This document shows positions 36,729 to 45,399 of a stretch of DNA of 64,000 nucleotides, in pieces. Made by a program: the position numbers and the translations under genes. Every line of letters starts with the position of its first letter. Positions within the stretch are counted from its first letter, which is position 1. The DNA is taken from positions 1 to 64,000 of the forward strand of contig CALXMF010000007.1 in the NCBI GenBank assembly GCA_944389415.1, in the 5' to 3' direction. The DNA comes from an uncultured Spirochaetota bacterium (GTDB taxonomy: Bacteria > Spirochaetota > Spirochaetia > Treponematales > Treponemataceae). Below the pieces are notes generated by a model that saw only the letters and a list, made by a program, of their open reading frames with translations, searched no databases and had not been told where the DNA came from.

Positions 36729-39700
36729 TCAATTAAAATACGCAACACCGGCAGCAAAAATATTTTGGCACAGTGATGCTTCTGTTTGTCCAGATACACT
36801 GTGAATATTTTTCAGAATATCAGGAGCTTCACCACACCCCACGGGACCGATTGTCCGTTCACTATGTCCCATTTTACCAAGCACACGGCCATCCGCACTT
36901 GTCATGCCTTCTATCGCAAAGGCCGAACCATTAGGATTATCCGGCTCATTCATTGTTGGCTCACCAGCAGCATTAACATACTGAGTAAATATCTGTCCTG
37001 AAGCAAAAAGCTGCTCAGCGAGAGACTCCGTAATCAAGATTCTGCCTTCGCCATGAGAGACCGGTACAAGATGAACACGAGGAACAGCTTCTCCTGTACA
37101 CAATAAAGAAGGATGGTGCGCCCACGGTGATATCGCAGAAACCATTCTCGTACGAACCACCCGCGAAATATGACGGCCAACTGTATTAAATGACAAAGTC
37201 GGCATCTCTTCTGAAGGTTCGCATATTTTTCCATACGGAACAAGACCTGTTTTTATCAGCGCCTGAAAACCATTGCAAATACCGATAATCAACCCATCCT
37301 GCTTTTCAAGCAGATTTGTAACAGCTGAACGAATGCCCGGCTCACGAAGCACATTTGCAATAAATTTACCAGATCCATCAGGTTCATCACCAGCAGAAAA
37401 ACCTCCGGATAGCGCCAGAATCTGCGACTGACCAAGTTCAGTGCGCAGCTCCGCAAGAGACTGGGAAAGCGCATCTGCTGTGTTATTTCTGAATACAATA
37501 ATGTGGGGATCTGCGCCGGCAAGAGAAAAAGCACGCGCCATATCATATTCACAATTTGTACCAGGAAAAACCGGAATCAAAACACGAGGTTTACATTTTT
37601 CTTTGTGCATAATTTCAGGAAGCGGACGCAACAATGATTGATGCGTATGACACGCAAAAGAAGGAAGAATCTGAGAAGCAGTGTTCTGCATTTCACCAGA
37701 AACAGGCGGAAATACAACAGACAGCCTTTTTTCCCATTCAGAAGAAAGTTCCTCCACAGACAGCGTAAGAGCAGTTAGACCAGGAACAGCAATAGTAATT
37801 TCAGGTACCGCACAGGTCGTTCCTAGCCGGCAGACCGTATCCGGCACAAAACCAGCAGACAGCAAGTCTTCATCAGTTTCTACAATAAGCGACCCATACC
37901 GAGGAATAAATAAGGCCGCATCCCCACTTGATACATCAGGAAGAGCCTCTATGATGGCGCCAATTCGATTGCCGAATGCCATTTTAGAAACAGCTTCCGC
38001 TATACCGCCGGCGCCGACTGGATAACAGGCTGTTATCGTATGTTTCCGGCCAAGCTCATACAATACTGCGCTATTCTTCATAAATACCGCATAATCAGGA
38101 GCAAACAACTCAGAATACGGAACAGAAATCAACCATAACTTCTTATCCGCAGCAGAAAACGAACCGCCGCGAACCATATCGGAAACCGCAGTACCAACGG
38201 CAAAAGACACAAGAGTTGGAGGAACATGAATATCTTCAAATGTTCCGGACATACTATCCTTTCCTCCAATAGCAGCTGTTCCCGCAGCCTTTTGCGCATC
38301 CAATGCGCCAAGAAGAGCGGCAGCCGGTTTTCCCCATGCAGACGCAGATGTCATGCGCTCAAAGTATTCTTGAAAAGTCAAACGGCAAGCCGCAGGATTT
38401 CCCCCAAGAGCAGCAATACGCGCGAGCGAATACAAAACCGCAATCTGAGCTCCATGCCATGGACTCCATTGTGCAACACGGGGATCATAACCAAAAGTCA
38501 TTAAACTGACAGTATCTGTCTCATGCGGCGGCAGTACCGGAATTTTCGCAGCCATACCTGCCTCCGGTGTCGCCTGATACGCTCCTCCCATCGGGAAAAG
38601 AACTGAAGAGGCTCCAATAGACCCATCAAAGCGTTCTGTAAGCCCACGCTGTGAACAGCAGGCAAGATCAGACAGACACGCACGCCACGCCCCGGCAGCA
38701 TCATTCTCAGAAAGCTGCTTTGCAACAGAAACAAGCGGTGCCCCCAGAGGAGAATCGCCTGCAGGAGACTCAATACACACATTAGTATTTCTTTCCGCTC
38801 CCGCAGTATCAAGAAAAGCGCGGTCAATATCGACAATCGTTTTACCACGCCACTTCATAACAAGACGATTAGTATTTGTAACAGATGCAATTACGGCGGA
38901 ATTCAGATTTTCCGCAGCAGCTGCTGCCTGAAGAGCCTGCACATCTTTTGCCCGAACAACAACAGCCATTCGTTCCTGTGACTCAGAAATAGCAAGTTCT
39001 GTTCCATTCAAGCCGTCATATTTCTTAGGAACCGCATCCAGATCAATTTCAAGCCCAGGCGCAAGTTCACCAACAGCAACAGCGACACCGCCGGCACCGA
39101 AATCATTACAGCGGCGAATCATTCTGCTGACTTTCGGATTTCTGAACAGACGCTGTATTTTACGCTCTTCTACAGCATTACCCTTCTGAACTTCAGCGGC
39201 GGCGGTAGTAACAGATTGTTCCGTATGCACTTTTGAAGAACCGGTCGCTCCTCCGATACCATCACGGCCTGTGCCGCCGCCAATAAGAATAACAATATCA
39301 CCCGGTTCCGGTTCTTCTCTTATAACCATATCTGCCGGCGCAGCCGCAATAACAGCCCCCAGCTCCATACGTTTTGCCTCAAAGCCGGGATGATATATTT
39401 CTGCAACCTGCCCTGTCGTTAAGCCAATCTGATTGCCATAAGAACTAAACCCAGCGGCAGCCTCACGTGTCAATTTTATCTGAGGCAGCTTGCCGTGACG
39501 GGTTTCTGCAACAGATACTGTCGGATCTGCGGCTCCTGTAACACGCAATGCCTGATATACCCAGGATCTGCCGGAAAGAGGGTCACGAATAGCGCCGCCT
39601 ATACATGTCGCAGCCCCACCAAAGGGCTCTATTTCTGTCGGATGGTTATGGGTCTCATTCTTAAACATGAGCAGCCACCGTTCTGATGTATCCGACTCAG

Positions 39701-40643
39701 TATAATGTACATCTATATAGATAGAACACGCATTTATTTCTTCTGATATTTCAATATCATCAAGCTTTCCGTGTTTTTTCAGATATTTCGCACCGATAAC
39801 GGCCATATCCATAAGTGTCACCGGTTTATTCTTGTCCGCATACAGATCAGTCCGCATTGACTGATACAACTCAAGAGAACGGCTGAACAGCGAAGCATAT
39901 GGCCCGTCTTCTATTTTTACCGTGTCCAGCACAGTATTAAACGTCGTATGGCGGCAGTGATCAGACCAGTATGTATCAAGCACACGAATCTCAGTCTCTG
40001 TTGGATCTCTGCCTTCCTTTTTAAAATACTGCTGAAGAAAACGGATATCCGCCATATCCATTGCCAGCGACATCTTCTGATGGTATGCGGCCAATTCTGC
40101 TTTATCATATGTGATAAAACCGTTCTGTATCGGAATATCAGACGGCACATCTGTTTTCATTGCAAGCGTTTCCGGTACAGCCGCCGCTGCAATATGCGAA
40201 TCAACAGGATTTATCAGATACCGTGTCAGTTTATCAATATCAGCGGCGGATACCGTTCCTGATAAAACAACCATTTTTGCGCACCGGACACGAACAGCAT
40301 CTGCATTTTCTGCTTCCTGCATCGCAGCCGAAAGCAGCGACAAACATTGTTCCGCAGAGTCAGCACGCTGATCATACTGCCCTGGGAGATATTCCCAGAT
40401 AATTACCGCGTCACTGGCAGAAATCTCAGGAGCCGTAAAAGTACATATATCGCTCTGAGGTTCAGAAAAAACCCTCTGCGCAGCTGCCCGGCAAACAGCT
40501 TCACCGGCATTCTCTATATCATACCGATTAAAATACCGTACAGCAGTAATTCCCTGCACGCCAAGAAAATCTACAGCCTCTGACCGAATACGGTCAGCCT
40601 CATGTGTAAAACCGGGTCTTCTTTCAACATAAATACGGAACAT
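36729..40643 (-). CDS. purL: Phosphoribosylformylglycinamidine synthase, single-chain PurL
   Basis: This 1304-residue enzyme catalyses the fourth step of purine synthesis, FGAR to FGAM with glutamine and ATP. It is the large type with all domains in one chain: an N-terminal PurS-like part, linker, two synthetase halves (TYWSDHCRHTTF near 230 and FKNETHNHPTEIEPFGGAAT near 330) and a C-terminal glutaminase domain with LIGICNGFQALI carrying the catalytic cysteine and the HGEGR segment. It is the only purine gene here apart from IMP dehydrogenase, and lies next to the riboflavin operon, whose precursor GTP is a purine. Confidence 0.96.
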   Translation of the reverse strand: MFRIYVERRPGFTHEADRIRSEAVDFLGVQGITAVRYFNRYDIENAGEAVCRAAAQRVFSEPQSDICTFTAPEISASDAVIIWEYLPGQYDQRADSAEQCLSLLSAAMQEAENADAVRVRCAKMVVLSGTVSAADIDKLTRYLINPVDSHIAAAAVPETLAMKTDVPSDIPIQNGFITYDKAELAAYHQKMSLAMDMADIRFLQQYFKKEGRDPTETEIRVLDTYWSDHCRHTTFNTVLDTVKIEDGPYASLFSRSLELYQSMRTDLYADKNKPVTLMDMAVIGAKYLKKHGKLDDIEISEEINACSIYIDVHYTESDTSERWLLMFKNETHNHPTEIEPFGGAATCIGGAIRDPLSGRSWVYQALRVTGAADPTVSVAETRHGKLPQIKLTREAAAGFSSYGNQIGLTTGQVAEIYHPGFEAKRMELGAVIAAAPADMVIREEPEPGDIVILIGGGTGRDGIGGATGSSKVHTEQSVTTAAAEVQKGNAVEERKIQRLFRNPKVSRMIRRCNDFGAGGVAVAVGELAPGLEIDLDAVPKKYDGLNGTELAISESQERMAVVVRAKDVQALQAAAAAENLNSAVIASVTNTNRLVMKWRGKTIVDIDRAFLDTAGAERNTNVCIESPAGDSPLGAPLVSVAKQLSENDAAGAWRACLSDLACCSQRGLTERFDGSIGASSVLFPMGGAYQATPEAGMAAKIPVLPPHETDTVSLMTFGYDPRVAQWSPWHGAQIAVLYSLARIAALGGNPAACRLTFQEYFERMTSASAWGKPAAALLGALDAQKAAGTAAIGGKDSMSGTFEDIHVPPTLVSFAVGTAVSDMVRGGSFSAADKKLWLISVPYSELFAPDYAVFMKNSAVLYELGRKHTITACYPVGAGGIAEAVSKMAFGNRIGAIIEALPDVSSGDAALFIPRYGSLIVETDEDLLSAGFVPDTVCRLGTTCAVPEITIAVPGLTALTLSVEELSSEWEKRLSVVFPPVSGEMQNTASQILPSFACHTHQSLLRPLPEIMHKEKCKPRVLIPVFPGTNCEYDMARAFSLAGADPHIIVFRNNTADALSQSLAELRTELGQSQILALSGGFSAGDEPDGSGKFIANVLREPGIRSAVTNLLEKQDGLIIGICNGFQALIKTGLVPYGKICEPSEEMPTLSFNTVGRHISRVVRTRMVSAISPWAHHPSLLCTGEAVPRVHLVPVSHGEGRILITESLAEQLFASGQIFTQYVNAAGEPTMNEPDNPNGSAFAIEGMTSADGRVLGKMGHSERTIGPVGCGEAPDILKNIHSVSGQTEASLCQNIFAAGVAYFN

Positions 40644-40711
40644 AATCTTATTCTAAAGAAGAAACGCGGTAAAGACAAGTGCGTTGTATATTCAGAATGA
40701 ATACGGAATTA

Positions 40712-41173
40712 TTAGATTTGCCGCAATAAATTTACCATCTCTATTGCACCCGCTGCACATTCAGATCCCTTATTACCAGCCTTGGAACCTGCCCGCTCTA
40801 TTGCCTGCTCAATATTTTCCGTAGTTAAAACTCCAAACATCACCGGGATGTCATTCTGTAAAGAAATCTGAGCAATTCCTTTTGAAACTTCGCTGCAAAC
40901 ATACTCATAATGACTTGTACTGCCGCGAATAACAGCACCAAGACAAATCAGCGCATCATATTCTCCGCTTTTTGCCATTCGTGAGGCAACAACAGGTATT
41001 TCAAACGCACCCGGAACCCATGCGACAGCAATATCGTCTTCGGAAACATTATGACGCATCAGGGTATCAAGCGCTCCTGAAAGCAGTTTTGAAGTAATAA
41101 ATTCATTGAATCGTGCAACAACAATTCCTATTCTTATGTTGTGCGGAATTAAATCACCAGAAAATGTTTTCAT
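40712..41173 (-). CDS. ribH: 6,7-dimethyl-8-ribityllumazine synthase
   Basis: RibH condenses the dihydroxybutanone phosphate made by RibB with the ribitylamino-uracil to form lumazine. The 153-residue protein starts at the ATG at 41173, with GAGGAG six bases upstream; the open frame extends to 41305 but overlaps ribBA. Motifs are [24 protein letters not shown] and [19 protein letters not shown]. It is the last gene of the rib operon. Confidence 0.96.
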   Translation of the reverse strand: MKTFSGDLIPHNIRIGIVVARFNEFITSKLLSGALDTLMRHNVSEDDIAVAWVPGAFEIPVVASRMAKSGEYDALICLGAVIRGSTSHYEYVCSEVSKGIAQISLQNDIPVMFGVLTTENIEQAIERAGSKAGNKGSECAAGAIEMVNLLRQI

Positions 41174-41183
41174 CTTTTTCTCC

Positions 41184-42395
41184 TCAGCAATCTGTATTAT
41201 AATGTAGAATATGCCCCATGCGGCACTGTTTTGTTTGCAAATAAAATAAATCACATTCCGTTGCTTCCATCTGGATTGGGATGCGTTCCACAATATCCAG
41301 ACCAAAATCAGACAACTGATACACTTTATCAGGATTATTTGTCAGCAGACGCAATGTATGAATTCCCAAATCCTGCAAAATCTGCGCACCAATATAATAC
41401 TCCCTTAAATCGCCAGCAAACCCAAGCGCGATATTTGCATCAAGCGTATCAAGTCCCTGATCTTGTAATTCATAGGCGCGCAGTTTATTTATTAAACCTA
41501 TTCCGCGGCCTTCCTGTCTCATATACAGCATGACGCCGCGCCCTTCGGTGTTTATCTGTGTCATTGCAGCGGCAAACTGCTGTCCGCAGTCACAACGAAG
41601 TGAGCCAAACGCATCACCAGTTAAACATTCAGAATGGACTCTGCACAGCACATTATTTCCATTCCCGATATTCCCTTTTACAAGAGCAACATGATGCTCC
41701 CCATTCAGAACATTAACATACCCATATGCCGTAAAATCGCCATACTTTGTCGGCATACGGGTAACAGCAATTCTCTTAACCAGTTTTTCATGTCGTTTGC
41801 GGTATTCCTGAAGACTTTTTATCGTAATAATGGGCAGGTTGAACCGCTTCGCAAATTCAAGAAGCTCAGATGTTCTCATCATAGTTCCGTCATCACGCAT
41901 GATTTCGCAGCACAATCCGCATTCAGCAAGTCCCGCAAGACGCATGAGATCAACAGTTGCTTCGGTATGCCCATTTCTTTCAAGGACACCGTTCTTACGG
42001 GCAGCAAGAGGAAACATATGTCCCGGCCTGCGGAAATCATCCGCTTTTGCATTACTGGCAGCACACGCACGTGCCGTAATGCCCCGTTCTTCGGCTGATA
42101 TTCCCGTCGTTGTAGAAACATGATCAACAGACACAGTAAACGCTGTTTCATGATTATCTGTGTTTTCACTCACCATTTGAGGAAACCGCAGCTGCATACA
42201 CCGCTGGCGGCTCATCGGCATACAGATAAGACCTCTGCCCTGCAGTGCCATAAATGTCACATTTTCAGTTGTAGCAAATTCAGCGGCGCAAATAAGGTCT
42301 CCTTCATTTTCACGATCCTCATCATCGGTCACAATGATAATCTGCCCCTGACGCAGTGCCCGCAGAGCATTTTCAACACTATCAAATTTTTTCAT
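41184..42395 (-). CDS. ribBA: Bifunctional DHBP synthase / GTP cyclohydrolase II RibBA
   Basis: This 403-residue fusion carries both entry reactions of riboflavin synthesis. The N-terminal RibB domain (about 1-200) has [14 protein letters not shown] and [10 protein letters not shown]. The C-terminal RibA domain has the zinc ligands in [18 protein letters not shown] and [21 protein letters not shown] lies four bases before the start. The gene is between ribE and ribH, in the usual order. Confidence 0.97.
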   Translation of the reverse strand: MKKFDSVENALRALRQGQIIIVTDDEDRENEGDLICAAEFATTENVTFMALQGRGLICMPMSRQRCMQLRFPQMVSENTDNHETAFTVSVDHVSTTTGISAEERGITARACAASNAKADDFRRPGHMFPLAARKNGVLERNGHTEATVDLMRLAGLAECGLCCEIMRDDGTMMRTSELLEFAKRFNLPIITIKSLQEYRKRHEKLVKRIAVTRMPTKYGDFTAYGYVNVLNGEHHVALVKGNIGNGNNVLCRVHSECLTGDAFGSLRCDCGQQFAAAMTQINTEGRGVMLYMRQEGRGIGLINKLRAYELQDQGLDTLDANIALGFAGDLREYYIGAQILQDLGIHTLRLLTNNPDKVYQLSDFGLDIVERIPIQMEATECDLFYLQTKQCRMGHILHYNTDC

Positions 42396-42413
42396 GTAGC
42401 CTCCGCAATACTA

Positions 42414-43064
42414 TTAAAATCCGTGTCCTGCAAGAAATGATTCCGTGATACCAGATTTCCGCTCAGACACACCTGGATATGCACAAACAAATTTTTCAAT
42501 ATACTTTGCGATACAGTCATTCTCGATATTTACCACATCTCCCTGACGGAGACGGGATAACGTTGTCTGTGTTAACGTATGCGCAATCACAGAAACACTA
42601 AACGAATGCTCTCCAACTTCAGCAACTGTCAGACTGATACCATCCAGAGCAACAGAACCTTTTTCCACAATATAGCGCATAAGTTTTTCAGACGCTGTTA
42701 CGGTATACCAGACCGCCATCCCATCAGGACGTATCCGGCTTATCTTTCCTGTGCCATCAATATGTCCGCTTACCAAATGTCCGCCCAACCGACCGTTCGC
42801 AGCAACAGCACGTTCAAGATTTACAGCCGCACCGCTTATCAAAGAACCAAGCGAACTGCGCCGCAGTGTCTCATGAACAGCCTCAGCGCAAAAAGAATTA
42901 GCAGTAAAAGAGGTAACTGTCAGACAAACACCGTTTACCGCGATACTCGCTCCCTCAAAAATATCTTCCAGCACTATATGACAATCAATTGTCAGCACCG
43001 CACCAGCATCCCTGCGTACAACAGAACGAACTATACCTACTTCTTCGATTATTCCGGTAAACAT
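42414..43064 (-). CDS. ribE: Riboflavin synthase alpha chain
   Basis: This enzyme dismutates two lumazine molecules to riboflavin. The 216-residue protein consists of two similar beta-barrel halves, the first opening with MFTGIIEEVG and containing GVCLTVT, the second with GHIDGTGKI and GISLTVAEV. It starts inside the last codons of ribD (16-base overlap) with GAGGTG as ribosome binding site. Confidence 0.96.
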   Translation of the reverse strand: MFTGIIEEVGIVRSVVRRDAGAVLTIDCHIVLEDIFEGASIAVNGVCLTVTSFTANSFCAEAVHETLRRSSLGSLISGAAVNLERAVAANGRLGGHLVSGHIDGTGKISRIRPDGMAVWYTVTASEKLMRYIVEKGSVALDGISLTVAEVGEHSFSVSVIAHTLTQTTLSRLRQGDVVNIENDCIAKYIEKFVCAYPGVSERKSGITESFLAGHGF

Positions 43065-44158
43065 GAAGGCACCTCACATTCAAGCAAAATATCATCACCC
43101 AGCATTTCAACAGATGGACTTGAACAGATAAACGCATCAGATGGAAGAAGTACACCAGAACCGCATACCGGAGACGGCGCCTTTCCGCCGAATATTTTCG
43201 GCGCGATATACGCCTGGATTCGCTGCACAATATGCTCTTTAAGCGCCGACCACGCCAAACAGCCGCCGCCTTCAATAATTACGCTGTCAATTTGCATATT
43301 TCCCAGCAGACGCATAAGCGCAGTCAGATCACATCTGCCGTCTTTCAGCGGCACAGACAAAACCCGGCAGCCTGCTTTCTGATAGGGTAAAAGGAGATTC
43401 TCATCTGACACACACGTCGCAATTGCTGTTGGATATACAGATGCGCTTGATACCAGCTGTGAAGAAAGAGGCAGCTGTAAATGTGTATCACAGACAATTC
43501 TCAGCGGCTGAGCCGCTGCCGGTATTCCATCAAGACGGCAAGTAAGCATTGGATCATCAGCAAGCACCGTTCCAATACCAACTATAACCGCAGCATACCG
43601 CAAACGGTCATGATGCACACGACTGCGAGCCTGTTCACCGGTAATCCAGCGTGACGCACCGCTGACCGTTGCTGTCTTGCCATCAAGCGTCATTGCATAT
43701 TTTAGAATACAGTATGGAGTATTAGTGGTAATATAATGAAAAAAAGAACGATTGAGCGCATCACAATCTGATTTAAGCACACCACCGCACACAGCAATTC
43801 CATGAGATTCAAGAATTGCGCGGCTTTTTCCTGATACAAGAGGATTAGGATCAGCGGAACCGAATACAACACGCGAAATACGCGCTTCAATGATTGCGTC
43901 TGTGCACGGCGGAGTTTTTCCCCAATGGCAGCATGGCTCAAGCGTCACATATAATACAGCACCATCAGGCGATTCAGAACAAGCAGCAAGCGCATTGCGT
44001 TCAGCATGCGGCCCGCCATAACACAGATGCGCCCCGGCACCAATTACTTTATTATTTTTTACAATGACACATCCGACAAGAGGATTCGGATTTACCTGCC
44101 CGCATCCCCTCTGCGCCTGTTCAAGCGCAAGTCTCATATAGTATTCATCATCCATCAT
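43049..44158 (-). CDS. ribD: Riboflavin deaminase/reductase RibD
   Basis: This bifunctional enzyme of about 369 residues has an N-terminal deaminase with zinc ligands in PHAERNAL and EPCCHWGKTPPC, and a C-terminal reductase containing ASRWITGEQARSRVHHDR and IIEGGGCLAWS. The frame continues up to 44242 but that part lies in the attenuator, so I use the ATG at 44158 (44155 is a close alternative); the ribosome binding site is weak (GCAGG). It is the first gene of the operon, controlled by the FMN riboswitch. Confidence 0.95.
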   Translation of the reverse strand: MMDDEYYMRLALEQAQRGCGQVNPNPLVGCVIVKNNKVIGAGAHLCYGGPHAERNALAACSESPDGAVLYVTLEPCCHWGKTPPCTDAIIEARISRVVFGSADPNPLVSGKSRAILESHGIAVCGGVLKSDCDALNRSFFHYITTNTPYCILKYAMTLDGKTATVSGASRWITGEQARSRVHHDRLRYAAVIVGIGTVLADDPMLTCRLDGIPAAAQPLRIVCDTHLQLPLSSQLVSSASVYPTAIATCVSDENLLLPYQKAGCRVLSVPLKDGRCDLTALMRLLGNMQIDSVIIEGGGCLAWSALKEHIVQRIQAYIAPKIFGGKAPSPVCGSGVLLPSDAFICSSPSVEMLGDDILLECEVPSCLPE

Positions 44159-44203
44159 ATACCTGCCGAACACATTCAGGACAGTGACACAGGCAGTGAC
44201 AGA

Positions 44204-44254
44204 TAAAATAAAACCCTGAAACAGCATATGCAGAAAGCACAACTATTTCAGGGT
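44204..44254 (-). terminator. Attenuator terminator of the FMN riboswitch
   Basis: On the minus strand ACCCTGAAATAG and CTGTTTCAGGGT form a stem of up to 12 bp with an 18-base loop, followed by TTTTATTTTAT. It lies between the riboswitch and ribD, so FMN binding would be expected to end transcription here. Confidence 0.85.
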
Positions 44255-44271
44255 CTGTTCACCGTATCTAT

Positions 44272-44395
44272 GAAATCTTCTTTCATCCAGACTATACTGT
44301 CGGCTTCGGAATTACACCGAATCATGAGGTTTCCCGCAGGAACCTCTCGTGGGCTGTACCACCGGTAGGGACTCTCACCCTGCCCTGAAGATATG
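44272..44395 (-). ncRNA. FMN riboswitch (RFN element)
   Basis: Read on the minus strand, the element contains the conserved segments in order: TATCTTCAGGGCAGGGTG, GTCCCTACCGGTGGT, AGCCCACGAG, the hairpin GGTTCCTGCGGGAAACC, GATTCGGTGTAATTCCG, AAGCCGACAGT, and AGTCTGGATGAAAGAAGAT. These define the FMN aptamer. It precedes ribD and is followed by the attenuator terminator. Confidence 0.96.
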
Positions 44396-44405
44396 TATTG
44401 CATAC

Positions 44406-44434
44406 ACGATACCACCGAAAAAAAAAACTGTCAA
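44406..44434 (-). promoter_or_regulatory. Sigma-70 promoter of the riboflavin operon
   Basis: On the minus strand TTGACA (44434-44429) and TATCGT (44411-44406) are 17 bp apart. Transcription would start around 44399, a few bases before the riboswitch. An 8-bp inverted repeat (GATTCTAT/ATAGAATC, 44442-44463) lies just upstream. Confidence 0.65.
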
Positions 44435-44503
44435 CGGGTCAGATTCTATATAATCATAGAATCACTCAGCAATACAGCACACACATACCATAAAAACAAA
44501 AAC

Positions 44504-44620
44504 TCTTTCGAAAAGCCCAGGTAATCTACGGCACAGACATTGTCAATCTGCCGCTGCTTCCTTCCGGACCTGACGGGGTTCGAAAGCAATGCCTTGCATA
44601 GCACCTGGACTCATCGAAAG
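44504..44620 (-). ncRNA. ffs: Signal recognition particle RNA (4.5S, small type)
   Basis: The minus strand reads CTTTCGATGAGTCCAGGTGC at the 5' end, the universal apical hairpin GTCAGGTCCGGAAGGAAGCA in the middle, and CCTGGGCTTTTCGAAAG at the 3' end, which pairs back with the start. A T-rich stretch follows (AGTTTTTGTTTTT). TATAAT at 44630-44625 on this strand could be its own -10 box. It is the last member of a tRNA cluster. Confidence 0.95.
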
Positions 44621-44635
44621 AGTCATTATAAAAAG

Positions 44636-44722
44636 CGGAAAGAGAGGGATTCGAACCCTCGGTACCCTCTCGGGCACACACGCCTTCCAAGCGTGCACCT
44701 TCGACCACTCGGACATCTTTCC
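44636..44722 (-). tRNA. tRNA-Ser (anticodon GGA)
   Basis: An 87-nt cloverleaf with the long variable arm of serine tRNAs. The anticodon loop is TTGGAAG, giving GGA, which reads UCC and UCU. The acceptor GGAAAGA pairs with TCTTTCC, the discriminator is G, and CCA is not encoded. Confidence 0.95.
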
Positions 44723-44749
44723 AAAAAACACATACCGGATACAACGAAA

Positions 44750-44834
<85 letters not shown>

Positions 44835-44906
44835 CGGTATACGATTATACTAAAAAACGTCCGGCATATACCGAACGCTTTTACACAGACAGAATTTTCG
44901 TCTGAA

Positions 44907-44980
44907 CGAGACTAAGAGGGTTCGAACCTCCGGCCTTCAGATCCGCAATCTGACGCTCTATCCAGCTGAGCTATAGTCTC
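44907..44980 (-). tRNA. tRNA-Arg (anticodon GCG)
   Basis: A 74-nt tRNA with D-arm AGCTCAGCTGGATAGAGC. Anticodon stem TCAGA/TCTGA encloses loop TTGCGGA, so the anticodon is GCG, which reads CGC and CGU. Most bacteria use ACG (edited to ICG) instead. Acceptor GAGACTA pairs with TAGTCTC; no encoded CCA. Confidence 0.93.
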
Positions 44981-44987
44981 AAAATAT

Positions 44988-45075
44988 CGGAGCAGGGGGG
45001 ATTCGAACCCCCGGTACCCTTTCGGGGTACAACTCCTTAGCAGGGAGCCCGATTCGGCCGCTCTCGCACCGCTCC
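44988..45075 (-). tRNA. tRNA-Ser (anticodon GCT)
   Basis: An 88-nt class II tRNA. Anticodon loop CTGCTAA gives GCT, reading AGC and AGU. It shares almost identical acceptor and T arms with the neighbouring tRNA-Ser (TGA), suggesting local duplication. Confidence 0.95.
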
Positions 45076-45117
45076 ACAACCAATCCTTTTATTTCAGCAG
45101 TCTTCTGTAAACTACTC

Positions 45118-45202
45118 CGGAGCAGGGGGGATTCGAACCCCCGGTACCTTTCGGCACAACGGTTTTCAAGACCGCCTCCTTAAACCGCTCGGACACCGCT
45201 CC
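45118..45202 (-). tRNA. tRNA-Ser (anticodon TGA)
   Basis: An 85-nt class II tRNA, first of the cluster. Anticodon loop CTTGAAA gives TGA, reading UCA. Discriminator G; no encoded CCA. Confidence 0.95.
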
Positions 45203-45217
45203 AAAAAAGGTGTTTAA

Positions 45218-45246
45218 ATAATACACATTTCATTCAATCGTGTCAA
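45218..45246 (-). promoter_or_regulatory. Strong sigma-70 promoter of the tRNA-SRP cluster
   Basis: On the minus strand TTGACA (45246-45241) and TATTAT (45223-45218) are 17 bp apart, ending 16 bases before the first tRNA. Confidence 0.8.
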
Positions 45247-45399
45247 GCGCCAAATCAAAATTAACAGTTTTTTCTCATATTTTCGCTTACATTTTCTATA
45301 CCACCGCAGCGCTATACAGTTTAGGTCAATCATGATACAGTACGTCGTATAAAAGTATCTCACACTGCGCATTCATACAGGAGATAACAGGAGACAGTT

